Of a DNA stretch of 64,000 bases, positions 1 to 11,839 are shown piece after piece (positions within the stretch are counted from its first letter, which is position 1; the number at the start of each line of letters is the position of its first letter). Below the pieces are notes generated by a model. It ran no database searches. It was not told where the DNA came from and saw only the letters and a program-made list of their open reading frames with translations. Location of the stretch: NCBI GenBank assembly GCA_963693365.1, contig CAVNZM010000017.1, positions 3,472,001 to 3,536,000 on the forward strand, read 5' to 3'. Position numbers and translations under genes: made by a program. This DNA comes from Amoebidium appalachense (Eukaryota > Ichthyosporea).

Positions 1-467
1 GGAGGGAGGGAGGGAGGGAGGGAGGGAGGGAGGGAGGGAGGGAGGGACGGAGGGAGGGAGGGAGGGATGGTTGGGAGGGAGGGAGGGAGGGAGGGAGGGA
101 GGCAGGGAGGGAGGGAGAGAAAGAGAGAGAGACAGTGTGTGTGTGTGCATATCTGTATGTGTGTGTGTGTGTGCGTGTTTGCGTGTGTGTGTGTGTGTGT
201 GCATGTGTGAGTGTACATGTGCATGTGTGTGTGTCTGTGTGTGCATATGTGCATGTGTGTGTGTGTGTGTGTGTATGCGTGTCTGTGTCTGATGTGTGGA
301 TGTCTGTGTATGTTGTGTGTGTGTGTATGTCTGTGTGTGTGTATGTGCTCAGTTGAAAGGGAAGGGGGGGAGAGGGGGGATGCACCGTGTGTGTGCATGT
401 GTGCACGTGTGTGTGTGTGTGCTCTGTGGAGAGGGAAGGGGAGGGGGGGAAATGCACCGTGTGTGTG

Positions 468-526
<59 letters not shown>

Positions 527-673
527 TTTGTGTGTTTGTCTGTGTGTGCATGTCTGTGTGCGTCGTGTGTGGTGTGTGTGTGTATGTGCATGTCTGTGCA
601 TGTGTGCATGTGCTCGGTGGAGAGGGAAGGGCAAGGGGGGGATTCGTGTCCGTGCATGTGTGCATGTGTGCAT

Positions 674-721
<48 letters not shown>

Positions 722-952
722 ATGTATGTGTGTGTGTATGTGCTCAGTTGAGAGGGAAGGGGGGGGGGGGGGGGATGCACCGTGTGTGTGCATGTGTGCA
801 CTTGTGTGTGTGTGTGTGCTCTGTGGAGAGGGAAGGGGAGGGGGAGGAAATGCACCGTGTGTGTGCATATGTGTGTGTGTCTCTCTGTATGTGTGTGTGT
901 GTGTGTTGTGTGTTTGTGTGTGTGAGCATGTCTGTGTACGTCGTGTGTGTGT

Positions 953-1024
<72 letters not shown>

Positions 1025-1210
1025 GGTGTGTGTGTGTGTCCCGGTGTGCATGTGCGTGCGTGTGTGTGAGTGCATGTTTTTGGAGTGCATGTTTTTGCAT
1101 TGTGTGCGAGCATATGGATGCCTTGGTAAGAACAAGATTGGACGGTGTCGAATGCTGTGTGTGTTAGTGTGTGTGTGTGTGTGTGTGTGTGTATCTGTGT
1201 GCGTGTGTGT
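1..1210. repeat. GGGA and GT simple repeats with a higher-order minisatellite
   Basis: The window opens with (GGGA)n to about 115 and then becomes almost pure GT-rich sequence. A higher-order repeat of roughly 395 bp is visible: the block beginning GTATGTGCTCAGTTGA at about 343 recurs at about 739, each time followed by a G run, ATGCACCGTGTGTG and a second GGAGAGGGAAGGGG block. Long open frames exist here on both strands, but they encode only Cys/Val or His/Thr dipeptide repeats and are not genes. Confidence 0.9.
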
Positions 1211-1365
1211 TTTTTTGGGGGGAGAGGGGTAGTAGGAGGACAAGAGGGGGGGGGGGGGGGGGTAAAGAGTACGAGAGAAAGGGGTAGAATTTCAGACATG
1301 TGGAGGCTTGAGCAAAAGCAGGTTAAGTCCATAATGGGTAAAACCGGCGCTGGAACGAGAGGGAA

Positions 1366-1398
<33 letters not shown>

Positions 1399-1937
1399 GA
1401 TGATGTGTGCATTCGAGGGTGGCAGCCAAAGAAGCAAAGCATCGCAAAGGACATTGGAATAGAGGGACACAGGACCAAAACAGGATCAATGGGAGAAGAG
1501 GGAAAAAAATTAATAGTTATCGGGGAGGGATAAGAAGAAATACTGCAAGTAATCGAGGCGAACAGGTATGGGGGGAACCGGGCAGGAAGAAGGGGGGGGG
1601 GGGGGGGGGGGGGAGGGGTGAAGGACGAGAGGGTGGGTCACAAGGACAGAGATTATTCAGTACAGACTAAGGCTTCAGCCGGGAAGGGAGGGGGGGGGGG
1701 GGGGGGGGGGAGGGGAGAGGAGGGGTGGGGGGGGGTCATAAAAGGACAAGGAAAGGCACCTGGTGATTTCAGCAACCAGTCGAGGCTTGAACAAGAGTAG
1801 GTGAAGTTTGTAACGGTTAGCAAAACTGGTGCTAGAACGAGAGAGGAAACACACAGTGAAACGTAAAAGAGGGTAGAGAGTTGAGAGGAAGAAGGGGAAG
1901 TTTGTGTGTGTGCGTGTATGCATGGGTGGGTGGGTAT

Positions 1938-2027
<90 letters not shown>

Positions 2028-2200
2028 TGGTTACACTGGCAGCGTCCGTGGTGATGGGTTTGGGGGGGAAGGGGGTGAGGGGAGTGAGGGATGTTTCGAA
2101 GAAAGAAAAGTATTGCAAGTAACAAGGGGGCATAAAGACATAGGACTAAAACAAAATGGAGGGGGAGGAAGGGGGGGATGCTGTAAACTTTGATGCGTCT
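1211..2200. repeat. Purine-rich diverged repeats, poly-G tracts and (GT)n
   Basis: Long G runs occur near 1243, 1368, 1592 and 1690, and (GT)n fills about 1938-2024. Two diverged copies of one unit are visible: GAGGCTTGAGCAAAAGCAGG near 1303 and a similar stretch near 1782, both followed by a GGTGCTAGAACGAGAG-like word. No gene is supported. Confidence 0.75.
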
Positions 2201-3087
2201 CGGGGACGTGTGTAGGGACTGCGAGTTCTCTTAGATTTGTATTTCAGAATTTTTACTCTATTCCTCCAGGTTTTTTTTATATTTTTTTAGGGTTGGGTTG
2301 GGGGGGGGGGGGGGGGGGGTTGTCATTACTTTCCTGTATTATCCTTTATGCTACTTCAAGTTTTATACCCCACAGCTTACACAGGATGTAGGCTGGTGAA
2401 AGGTTTAATGGTAGGACGTTCGGTGACGTTTGTACCACGGACCACGGGAACATCTTCCCCAGGAACAGTATTCAAAACAAAGAACTTTTATATTTTGAGG
2501 TGCTAAAAACGTGAGGACCACTTGTTATGGCCGTTGCCCTTCTCAATCTTGGTACGGAAATGCACCCATAATATACTGCAAACGTATTGTATATGACGTG
2601 TGTATATCGTACAGGTACTGGTAGTATATTGATAGTACCTCCTACGTAATGATTTGTTCGCATTCGAACATACTGGCAGTATATACTGAGACTATAACCA
2701 ATATATGGTGTCCTTAGCTGTGTCCGTATTGGTGACAGTATTATAGATGTATTCGTGACATTGCCAATTGTCATCTTCACTTAATTCTCAGCAAGACTTA
2801 GAAGTTGAGTTTGGTATTTATTTATTAGTTGTTGTAGTTTGTTTCCTTTTCCTTTCTTCATTTCTTTCTTTCTTTTCCGTTTCCGTGTACACAACATCTT
2901 AGATCTGTGTACGTATCGACATACTTAGCTCGCGCACACGTATTGTCGTTTGCGTCAAAATCTATATATGTCATCCAATCATATCTCGTTTGTATTTTCC
3001 CAAATATAGTAACTTACATTCCTTTCTCATTCCTTTCCCACGACGTAGCATTGTGCTATGTTCTTCAACTATTCAGAAAAAAATATA
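2201..3087. other. AT-rich non-coding stretch
   Basis: Base composition changes sharply here from G-rich to AT-rich, and it stays AT-rich to about 5780. Apart from a poly-G run at about 2300-2318, I see no gene or recognisable RNA in this stretch. The open frames are short and lack recognisable protein features. Confidence 0.6.
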
Positions 3088-3178
3088 TGCCAACACATGT
3101 TCAACAAACATTTTCGGAGTGTAGTCCTTGTATGCGCAGTACATTGCTAATACCGTGGTATTAGGGTGGACATAAACC

Positions 3179-3273
3179 CTGCTTCTCCGTTTACCCACAC
3201 AAAATAACAGGTTATGGGCCCAGCACGCTTCCACTGCGCCACTCTGCTTCTCCGTTTACCCACACAAAATAAC
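3179..3273. repeat. 30-bp direct repeats flanking a tRNA fragment
   Basis: The same 30 bases, beginning CTGCTTCTCCG, occur at 3179-3208 and 3244-3273. They bracket a 35-bp insert that reads as a tRNA 5' half. This looks like an insertion with a long target duplication, or a template-switch duplication, inside the foldback element. Confidence 0.75.
3210..3248 (-). pseudogene. Initiator tRNA-Met 5' half (tRNA-derived fragment)
   Basis: On the minus strand this reads AGCAGAGTGGCGCAG and continues through the D arm and a CAT anticodon in CTGGGCCCATAACC. That is the near-universal eukaryotic initiator tRNA-Met 5' half. It stops just after the anticodon loop, and there is no T arm or acceptor 3' strand. 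It is therefore a fragment and not a functional gene. It could derive from a tRNA half used as a primer, or captured, by a reverse transcriptase; that origin is inference. Confidence 0.7.
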
Positions 3274-3474
3274 ACCAATACCACTTGTGCCTTAGATATT
3301 CGCAATAGGATAAAAGTTTTCTTGCTATATCATGTTTATGTTCTACTAATATGGATGTGATATGGGTAGGATATGATCTACATAATGTCAGTATATGTCC
3401 ACCCTAATACCACGGTATTAGCAATGTACTGCGCATACAAGGACTACACTCCGAAAATGTTTGTTGAACATGTG

Positions 3475-4230
3475 TTGGCAATACATTCACAATATTGCGA
3501 CTACATAGGTAAAGTGACCTGATCTTTCATCCCCAATATTTTACCAATATATTGGCAATAAAATACACGCCCCATATTTTCGGTTGCTTTTACCTATTGA
3601 TAATAGGTGCATAATAGTCTTGATATTGTGACGGATACATTGGCAATACATTTCGACCGAATTGAGATCCTATTATAATCATATCATAACCCTATAACCA
3701 ATAGCGACATTATGTTTGTATCGGCCATATGGAACATATGGGTTGGGTATATTGCCAATATCCCAAAATGGTCAGAAAAATACATTCATAATATATTGGC
3801 AATAGTCTTGCCACGTTGGACAATACCCTAATTTGACACAAAATTGTCCTACATTTTATATATTCATAACGTATTGACAACCGCAAGCAATAGTATAATA
3901 CCGAATAAGTACATTGACAATATCGAAATTGTATTGTTAATAGGCACACGTACACGCATTTTGGGATATTGCCAGTACATTACTCATACGGTATATAGTT
4001 ATTGGTGGTAGACCTGACATGGTATGACAATAATATAAAAATATTATGCCGATATTACGTCAATATTACAGTTCTATTACACTTCTATAGCGTCTCTACC
4101 ACAGAAAATCTCTACTCGCAATACATTGGCAATGGATAATTGATATTACTGCAGTATTAATCTGGTGTTTTTACGATATTGGCAATAGATAATAGCCTCA
4201 CAATATTGGCAATACCACGGGGAAGTTTGC
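3475..4230. repeat. Dispersed ATTGGCAATA words
   Basis: The word ATTGGCAAT or its complement ATTGCCAAT recurs at about 3475, 3554, 3642, 3751, 3796, 4127, 4180 and 4204 in AT-rich DNA. Spacing is irregular. No gene is visible. It resembles a degenerate satellite or a cluster of binding-site-like words. Confidence 0.5.
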
Positions 4231-4333
4231 TGATGCTGATCTGGACAGCTAAATTGCTAGTCCAATCACGGAGCCCGTCTACCTCAATCTCTTGATGTAC
4301 ATTCGATGCACAATATAGACCAAATTAGATTTA

Positions 4334-5375
4334 GGGCCTGTTTGGTAGCGCGCTAAATACGGTTTTTTATCGTATTCGTATTTAGGGCCTAAATACGTAT
4401 ACGATCCCGTGGCATGCCAAACACGCCGCGGGCTTTTATTTTTTGTAAATACGATAGGGATCGCTTTTATATCGTATTTACGAAAATCACCTCCGGAGGT
4501 GATTATCGTAAATACGATATAGGAAATTATCCAATCAGAGCATTTCGCATCATTTATTGGCTATCAGCTAGCCAATGGTACAGCGTAAGCCGCGACGGGC
4601 ACATTTTTTCTACAGTACGCATGCCGGCGCATGCACGTGAACAATTCAATGTTAAAAAGAAGGTCGGTGTCATACACGTCATTTTGTGTACATGCTCAGT
4701 TAAAATTTGCACATGAATTTGGGCTGCACAGGTAAGACAGAGAACGAGGAACCCTACACGGTGCATGATAACAAGCTCAGACTGTATATATGCCATAATA
4801 ATCATTGAAACAATACTGGACTCCGATATATGCATTAATAAAAACAATCAAATGTACATGTACAAACTCGGTGACATGCAGGCACAACGAGTACTGCATA
4901 AGGACAAATTTTAACACTCATTATGTGTTCAGATACTATGTGGGGAATGCCAGGGACGAACGTTGGTGACGTAAAACGAGGTCTCTAGCAAGGCTAGCCA
5001 CCGCAATAACTGGCAGTATCCCTTCAATAACAGACATTCTAACCTATTGTTAAACAGAGCAAGACTCACGGTCGGTGACTCGTTTTTGCCGTTCGCTGTA
5101 ATACTGATAAAAAGTGTTAAACCCCCTGACTACAGCTGCACCAGTCTATATGCATGGAATACCGAAGGATGATCAATGGGTGCGAATAGGGCCAATCAGA
5201 TCTCGTGAACCATGTATCGACATTTTATGTGACCAGTCACGCCTGACAGCGTTTGGAAGGCACCAACCGTATTTAGGCCCTAAATACGCATACCACGATA
5301 AATTTTGTAAATACGGTAGATCGTATTTAGGGCCTAAATACGAATACGATTATTGGGGTGCTGCCAAACAGGCCC
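4334..5375. mobile_element. PIF/Harbinger-like MITE, 1042 bp, TSD TTA
   Basis: The left end reads GGGCCTGTTTGGTAGC and the right end reads GCTGCCAAACAGGCCC, an imperfect terminal inverted repeat. TTA lies immediately outside both ends (4331-4333 and 5376-5378), the 3-bp duplication typical of PIF/Harbinger elements. Subterminal copies of CGTATTTAGGGCCTAAATACG face each other at both ends. No transposase frame is present, so it is non-autonomous. Confidence 0.8.
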
Positions 5376-5778
5376 TTACTCAATGTGTTTGCTTCGCTCT
5401 AGGGAGATCCAGCCAGCCGAACTGGCGAAATGAAGGGCTGAGTGATCGGCGGTCATTACCAAATCCTGCTTATAATGCTTAAAATCAATAATTTGAATAG
5501 AAAAGGGGTTTTGCTCCATTAATAAATAACTTGATAAACAAAGCGACAAGCAATTCTTGTATAAGCAACATGGGGTGTCCGGCGCCTATTTCGTAGCGAA
5601 AACAGGCAAAAACCATAATTTCATCATAGACGATCGATCTCGAGGCAAGGTGGTGAGAGGCCATGCAAGACGGGTTTTGATGATTTTAGCGATGTAGGCG
5701 TTGTCGGAGCACCCCGACTACTTATAGCATTATTGCGCGCCTTTTTATTTCCTAAAACTTTTTCTTATGGACGACAAC
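5376..5778. other. Spacer without recognisable gene
   Basis: AT-rich spacer between the MITE and the left LINE fragment. I see no coding potential or RNA structure that I can support. Confidence 0.5.
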
Positions 5779-6725
5779 CTTTTTTCTTTTGACTGGATTA
5801 AGTTATTCGACGGAAAGATATGCAAGTATGCACGGCATACTGAGAAGACAATAAAAATTTCACGAGTTATCCAGTAACAAGTGCATACTGAGATACCTGA
5901 ACACTGTGTGAAAATCATATAAATACTCAATGTGACGACCAACAGAATTCAACAAAAAGTCTAAAGTGGTCACATTGCCAGCCAGTGTAGCAGACACCCG
6001 TAGGGAAAGAGGTAAAACGCGACATAAAAACTCACACCTATCAACATGCTTGCGATTAAAAAGTTCAGCACAAAAGTGGCACCAGCTACGATGAAAGCAA
6101 AAATTACAACGCCACTGCACAACTTCCCAGGCAATCACTTGAACATCAGAGCACCATACAGATTTATCTACTAGGGTGGTATTCATACCTACAGCAGGAG
6201 AAATATATCCTGCCAAAGCTCCCAAAAAGCGATAATGACCAGTAGTACGGTGTTGCCTAAGGAACATAACACATGCCGACTGAGTTTTACCTTTGATTTC
6301 TCTATCAGAACGAGAAAGAACTTGAAACTTATACTGCGTATGGTAATAACGCGAAAAGGCAGAAAAAACAGGAAGAGAAAAGAAAGAGGGAGTGAGATAG
6401 CGAGAGGAAGAATCAGGTTGAAAGAGGGTAGGCTGAGGACATTCAGAAGTAGCGTTGGTGAATCGGGGAGGAAGAGGGATGGAGGGAGGGGGGGAAAGAA
6501 AGTATAAAGAGGGTGACCATCAGGTATCCTAATTAAATGAAAACAAAAACGAAGAGACAATTCCTCCATACGAAAAACAGCAGACGACAATCCAAACATA
6601 CTGATTAAGGGAGGCACAAACCGAGTACGAAACAAAGTGCGCAGCGCAGTACCCTGAAAATCGTCGAACTCTTTCAGCGCCACGGCCGCCTAGCGAGGTG
6701 GGGCGCAGGCCAATAGCGGAAGTCC
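5779..6725 (-). mobile_element. 5'-truncated LINE copy, minus strand
   Basis: The reverse complement of this stretch closely matches about 10385-11310 of the LINE on its right, from GGACTTCCGCTATTGG to the A-rich 3' end before 5779. The copies differ by scattered substitutions and small indels; for example, the C-terminal coding region is broken differently. It is a 3' fragment of the same LINE family, in opposite orientation to the longer copy. The two are head to head with only a short gap between them. Confidence 0.85.
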
Positions 6726-6964
6726 CAACGAATTGACTAACACACGTGTGTTCATCGTGTCACCATCAAGTGTGCACTGGACGGATACCCCAACCAGGCA
6801 CTCACCACATTAACAGGGTGTGTAGGTCCCTCCCTGCCCTAGAATATCTCGAGACCGACAATTTTTTGCTTTCTTGATTGATTACCTCCCTACGTCATCG
6901 GATTTGCATTCCCTTTCAGTATATATACCGTTTTACATCTTTTGTTTTATTCAGGCCCAACACC

Positions 6965-8072
6965 ATGGCCTCCCAGCACGACCTCGTCCCTCTCGATGGC
7001 AAGCGGGTGCACAGTCCCGAGCAGTCCCCCCCGCCCCACCATGCCAACCGGTTTGGTGTCCTCGCTATCGAAAACTCCGACGACATCCTGGATTTTGAGT
7101 CCCAACAGGCGAGTCAGCAGGTTGTGTTGTCTACTCCACAACCTTCCATCCCAGCCACTAAGAAACCCAAGACCAACACAGACCAACTCAAGGACCTACG
7201 TGATGAAAATGCCCGCCTTCGCATCCAAGTGACTGAGCTCCTGCAGCGGGTGCAGGAACTCACCGCCACCCTGGCTCGTTTCATCGATACGCCTTCGCCT
7301 TCCCGTGAGCCTCAGCCGGTGGGGCCGGCCGCTGCGGCAGCTGCTGCGGCGTCTCCCCCTCACGGTGGTGGCCCTCGCATTCCCACCGTCATTCCGGAAC
7401 GGTCGGAGATTCGCGGAGCCGCCCCCCCTGCCAATTCCATACCCGTTTCCTATGCTGCCGCCGCTGCTCGCTCCGAGGAGGACGCATTTCGTGAGGAGGC
7501 CAACAAGGTTGGCTCGGTCAATGGCAAGCCTGAGGCTGTTGACAGCTTTGTGGCCGCTGTCAAGCGCCTTCGCGAACGGTGCCGTCCCCGTCCTGTCAAC
7601 CCCATGCCACGTCAGGACCAAGCCCGTGCTCACTCTCCCGCTTTCAAACCCGTCTACGTCACCCTTGCTCGCGGCCCCATCTCGCAGATCAAGCAAGATT
7701 TTCGGGCAATTCGTGTGCGTACCAGCAAAATTCGCAATTATTCCTTCATCGGCGGCGGTGTGCTTGAGCTTCTTGTTGAGGAGGACTACGAGGCTGAGTT
7801 GTGCACCAAGCTGCGCAACCTTCTGCACCTCGAAATTTCTGGACTCGGCGGCTTTTCAGCCTGATGCGCTCGGTAACATTCGACAACAGAAATTTATGGA
7901 CGCCGGCAAAACCGCTGTGGACATGCTTCGCGGGCGGTTGCAGAAACAGCTGGCCTTTTTCGAGCGGGCGGACGGATCCCCCCGCCATGTGACTGCGTCC
8001 CAGGAGGTGGCGGCTTTTTATCGTGCGTGGTTGGATCGGATTGGCGCACCGTGGGCAGCTGCCGGAAATTAA
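6965..8072 (+). pseudogene. LINE ORF1 protein, one frameshift
   Basis: Starts at ATGGCCTCCCAGCACG. It has a Pro/Gln-rich N-terminus, then a leucine-zipper-like heptad stretch (LKDLRDENARLRIQVTELLQ, about residues 78-97), an Ala-rich linker and a C-terminal region resembling an RNA-binding ORF1p fold (AIRVRTSKIRNY...). The first frame ends at 7864, but convincing coding continues in another frame (KFMDAGKTAVDMLRGRL...) to a TAA at 8072. A single-base shift near 7850 therefore breaks the gene. The role is inferred from position: ORF1 proteins of LINEs bind the element RNA. No zinc knuckle was seen. Confidence 0.7.
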
Positions 8073-11000
8073 ATGGCTCAACAATCTCAACCTCTTTCTT
8101 TTTTGTTTTGGAATGTTCATGGTTTACAATCCCCGCAATTGCAATACATTTTCGACTCTGTTCGTGCCTATTCTTTTGTTGTTCTTGCCGAGACATGGTT
8201 CTATAATCAACATCAGTTGGAGCAATCCGGATTTTTGATTGGGTCTTCGTCATCGACTGGTTTCTCCCGAGGCGGCATCGCGGTTTTAGCCAATCCTAGC
8301 ATTCGTTCGGATTGCAGGGTCATTGCGGCGCATGAGTATTTCGTCACCATTCAGTTTCGTGCGTGGACTTTGTCTTTCGTGTACTTTCCTCCGTCGTTAG
8401 GTACTGTCGACACTTTGTCAGCCGTACGCGTGGTTAACCAAATTCCCGTTTCTCAAGTTTTTATTGGTGACTTCAATTGTCCAGTGGTTCCGTGTGATAG
8501 GGAACATACCCCGTCCCCAGCACAGTTTCGTCCTTTTTCTGACCGTGCTCGTGTCCTCGCCAACCTTCTTCGAAAGCACCTTGTTCGTCTTCCTCGCGTT
8601 TTCGCTAACCACGCGACTGACTGGGGTGCCTCGTTTTGGGACTCCACCCTTTGAGTAATTTCCCCACCCGATTCCTTACGGCGTAGTTCGGACCATTCCC
8701 CTGTAGAATTTTCGGTTTCCTTCCCTGTTCACTTCGGCGGGGCTACTCAGACTAACCGCCGCCTCTTATCTCGCGGTTTCAAGCACAAGTTAAACCAGTT
8801 ACTCGCTGTCAAGGAGTATGAGTCGGTTCATGGCTTCTTTCTTGCCGCAGTGCGCGACGCCCGTGCGCAGCGGAACCCGGCTATTTTGGAGGTTTGTTAT
8901 AATGAGTTTGTTGAGTTCCTATTTGCCCTTGGCGAGCAGGTGGTGGGCACGGTTGAGTACCCTTCCGTTCGGCTGAGACAGTCTCACGTTTTGCAGTCCC
9001 TACGACAGTTGTTGCCTCTACAGGAAGCATTATCGGTCTGGAAATCCGCCGGTCGGTTTGGGCCTTCCGTGCAAGTCTATGCCCCGTCTCCTTCCATCTC
9101 CGTTGCTGAATCCGTCGATGACTATTATGCTTCCCTATTTTCGCTTCCTAACGTGTCCACGGTTCCATCACCGCCCGCTGGCCTCTCCCAGCCGCCAAGT
9201 TGGGAGCCGGCCTGATCGTTCCCGGGCACTTTTCATAGTTATTTCAACTCTTCGGCTGTTTTTGGTGCTATACGGGCGTTAAAACCCCGCAAGGCGTGCG
9301 GGCCGGATGCTCTTCCTCCCGTGCTTTTCAAGGTTCTTTCTCCCGTGCTTCCGCCCCGTAATCGTGCAGAGTCCCCCCCGCCCCCGCCTTTTGCTGTCCT
9401 TCTTAGTGAGTTTTTTTTCGGCTTTTTTCGAACTCGGGTTTATTCCAAATTCGTGGCTTGACACAATCGTTACGCCCGTTCGTAAGAAGGTATCGCAGGG
9501 GGTCATTAACGACTTTCGTCCCGTCACACTTACCAACGTTTTTCGTCGGCTCTTCGAGGGTTGCATGCTTCGCGCGTTTAACACCGACGATTCTTTAAAC
9601 GTCGTGTTCCGTCTTTCTTCCCTTCAAGGGGGCTTTCGCCATGCCTATTCGTGTTATACTCACAGTCTGTTACTCCATGAATCCATTACTTCTGGCTCTC
9701 CACACGTTGTCTTCATCGACCTTAAGAACGCCTACGACACCGTACCCACTGGTTTAATATGGCATAAGCTGGCTATGCGGGGCTTACCAGCCCCCTTTGG
9801 CCGTCTTCTGCAAGCGTTGTTCGATACCACTCGCGGACGAGCGGCGGTCAATGGAACATTCAATAAGTTAACACCCGGTATTTCCCGTTCCCGGGGTCTT
9901 CTGCAGGGGTCCCTCCTGAGTCCGTTGTTGTTTGACGTTTTCATTGACGATTTAGCCTGCGCCCTCGAACCCTTTGGCCAACTGCATACCCGCCGTGTAC
10001 CGGGTCTCCTTTTTGCGGACGATATTGTTCTTTGTTCCTTAACCGAAGATGTCATGCACCAGATGCTTCGTCAGGTGGATCAATGGTGCACCGAGAATCT
10101 CATGACAGTCGGAATTGCAAAGTGTGCTACTTTTTCGAAGAACACTTCCTTTCGATTGGCCGGCCTTCCTATTCCTGTTCAGAGCATCTATGACTATTTG
10201 GGTATTCCTTTTACTGCACGGCCGGGGTATTGATTTCCGCAAGCTCCTCACGGCACGGATCGCTCGTGCGAAGGGTAAGCTTCACATCGTGTCAAATATG
10301 TTTCAACAGGAGTCTGTGATCCATCCTGTGAACCTTCTTCTCTACTATAAAACTTTTTTACGGCCGACTTTCGAATATGGACTTCCGCTATTGGCCTGCG
10401 CCCCACCTCGCGAGGCGGCAGTGGCGCTGAACGAGTTCGACGATTTTCAGGGTACTGCGCTACGCACTTTGTTTTGTACTCGGTTTGTGCCTCCCTTAAT
10501 CAGTATGTTTGGATTGTCGTCTGCTGTTTGTCGTATGGAGGAATTGTCTGAAGACTTCGTTTTTGTTTTCATTTAGTTAGGCTACCTGATGGTCACCCTC
10601 TTTATGCTTTCTTTCCCCCCCTCCCTCCATCCCTCTTCCCCCCCGATTCACCAACGCTACTTCTGAATGTCCTCAGCCTACCTTCTTTCCACCTGATTCT
10701 TCCTCTCGCTATGATCTCACTCCCTCTTTCTTTTCTCTTCCTGTTTTTTCTGCCTTTTCGCGTTATTACCATACGCAGTATAAGTTTCTTTCTCGTTCTG
10801 ATAGAGAAATTAAAGGTAAAACTCAGTCGGCATGTGTTATGTTCCTTAGGCAACACCGTACTGATCATTATCGCTTTTTGGGAGCTTTGGCAGGATACAT
10901 TTCTCCTGCTGTACGTATGGATACCACCCTAGTAGATAAGTCTGTATGGTGCTCTGATGTTGATATTGCCTGGGAAGTTGTGCAGTGGCGCTGTAATTCT

Positions 11001-11240
11001 TGTTTTCATCGCCGCTGGTGCCACTTTTGTGCTGACCTTTTTAATCGCAAGCATGTTGATAGGTGTGAATTTTTATGTCGTGTTTTACCTCTTTCCCTAC
11101 GGGTATCTGCTACACTAGCTGGCAATGTGAACACTTTAGACTTTTTGTTGAATTCTGTTGGTCGTCACATTGAGTATTTATATGATTTTCACACAGTGTT
11201 CCAGTATCTCAGTATGCACTTGTTACTGGATAACTCGTGA
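8073..11240 (+). pseudogene. LINE ORF2: endonuclease-reverse transcriptase, frameshifted
   Basis: The N-terminal part (8073-8654) is an exonuclease/endonuclease/phosphatase-fold nuclease, with FWNVHGL, LAETW and IGDFNC carrying the expected Asn, Glu and Asp. The reverse transcriptase is at about 9307-10233. FIDLKNAYDTVP holds the first catalytic Asp, QGSLLSPLLFDVFIDDL follows, and LFADDIVL holds the FADD catalytic pair. The C-terminal part (10839-11240) carries a Cys/His cluster (CNSC...CHFC...H...CEFLC), as at many LINE C-termini. Stops and frame changes near 8655, 9210, 10230 and 10580 show that it is not translatable as one protein. Confidence 0.8.
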
Positions 11241-11391
11241 AGTTTTTATTGTCTTCTCAGTATGCCGTGCATACTTGCATATCTTTCCGTCGAATAAATC
11301 CAGTCAAAAGAAGAAAAAAAAAACTTTCTAAGTAAAATCGGGGCCTAACTGCTTTTGAGAGGCTGTCGGTCTGAGATTTTGGCCTGTCACT

Positions 11392-11645
11392 GTGACGTAG
11401 ATATACATCAAGTCACCCCAGACACGGAAGCCCCCCAGATCAATAAACATCACGATGTAAATGGGGCTTCCGGGACCTGGCGTCCTCAGTCTTTTCCTTG
11501 TCCAAAACATATTTCTTGTCAACGAAAGCTGTGACCATCCGTCCCCCATCCGACTTTCATCCGTGTTCGAATTCATATTCCCATCACATTTCGATCATCT
11601 GGGGGGCTTCCGTGTCTGGGGTGACTCGATGTATATCTACGTCAC
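11392..11645. repeat. Inverted repeat, 49-bp arms
   Basis: 11392-11440 (GTGACGTAGATATACATC...) is repeated in inverted orientation at 11597-11645 with one mismatch, around a 156-bp centre. Probably a small foldback element or the remnant of one. The surrounding 11323-11839 stretch holds no recognisable gene. Confidence 0.7.
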
Positions 11646-11839
11646 ATGTTAAGCGCACAAGAGAAGGATAGTGTGTGTCCACACACATGGATAAGGCTAG
11701 TACGTGGGTGCAAATATATAAGCATGTGGATGCATACTACTAGGGGTAAGGGGGGGGCGTCACAGTGTATATGTCAGGGACAGGCAAATCTCCAAGCCAT
11801 CCCCTAAACCCTCCCCCCCCCCCCCCCCCCCCCCCCCCC

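Larger units (their letters stand above)
3088..3480. mobile_element. Foldback (inverted-repeat) element, 393 bp
   Basis: Arms 3088-3173 and 3395-3480 are inverted copies of about 86 bp. The left arm starts TGCCAACACATGTTCAAC, and the right arm is its reverse complement, ending GTTGGCA. An ATA triplet flanks each end and may be a 3-bp target duplication. The interior holds a 30-bp direct repeat around a tRNA fragment. The structure is that of a non-autonomous terminal-inverted-repeat element; no transposase is encoded. Confidence 0.75.
6726..11322 (+). mobile_element. LINE (APE-type non-LTR retrotransposon), frameshifted
   Basis: Contains an ORF1 with a coiled-coil region, an ORF2 with an apurinic-type endonuclease followed by a reverse transcriptase, a 3' UTR and an A-rich tail (GAAGAAAAAAAAAAC, about 11308-11322). 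ORF2 begins directly after the ORF1 stop (TAAATG at 8070-8075), a common LINE arrangement. The 5' limit is approximate: it is set by the end of the neighbouring inverted fragment, and ORF1 starts at 6965. Several frameshifts make it non-autonomous as read. Confidence 0.85.

Noticed and set aside
71-1470. Long open frames on both strands (up to 370 residues) in the GT-rich start of the window
   Set aside because: They encode only Cys-Val, His-Thr or Gly runs produced by the simple repeats, with no independent coding signal.
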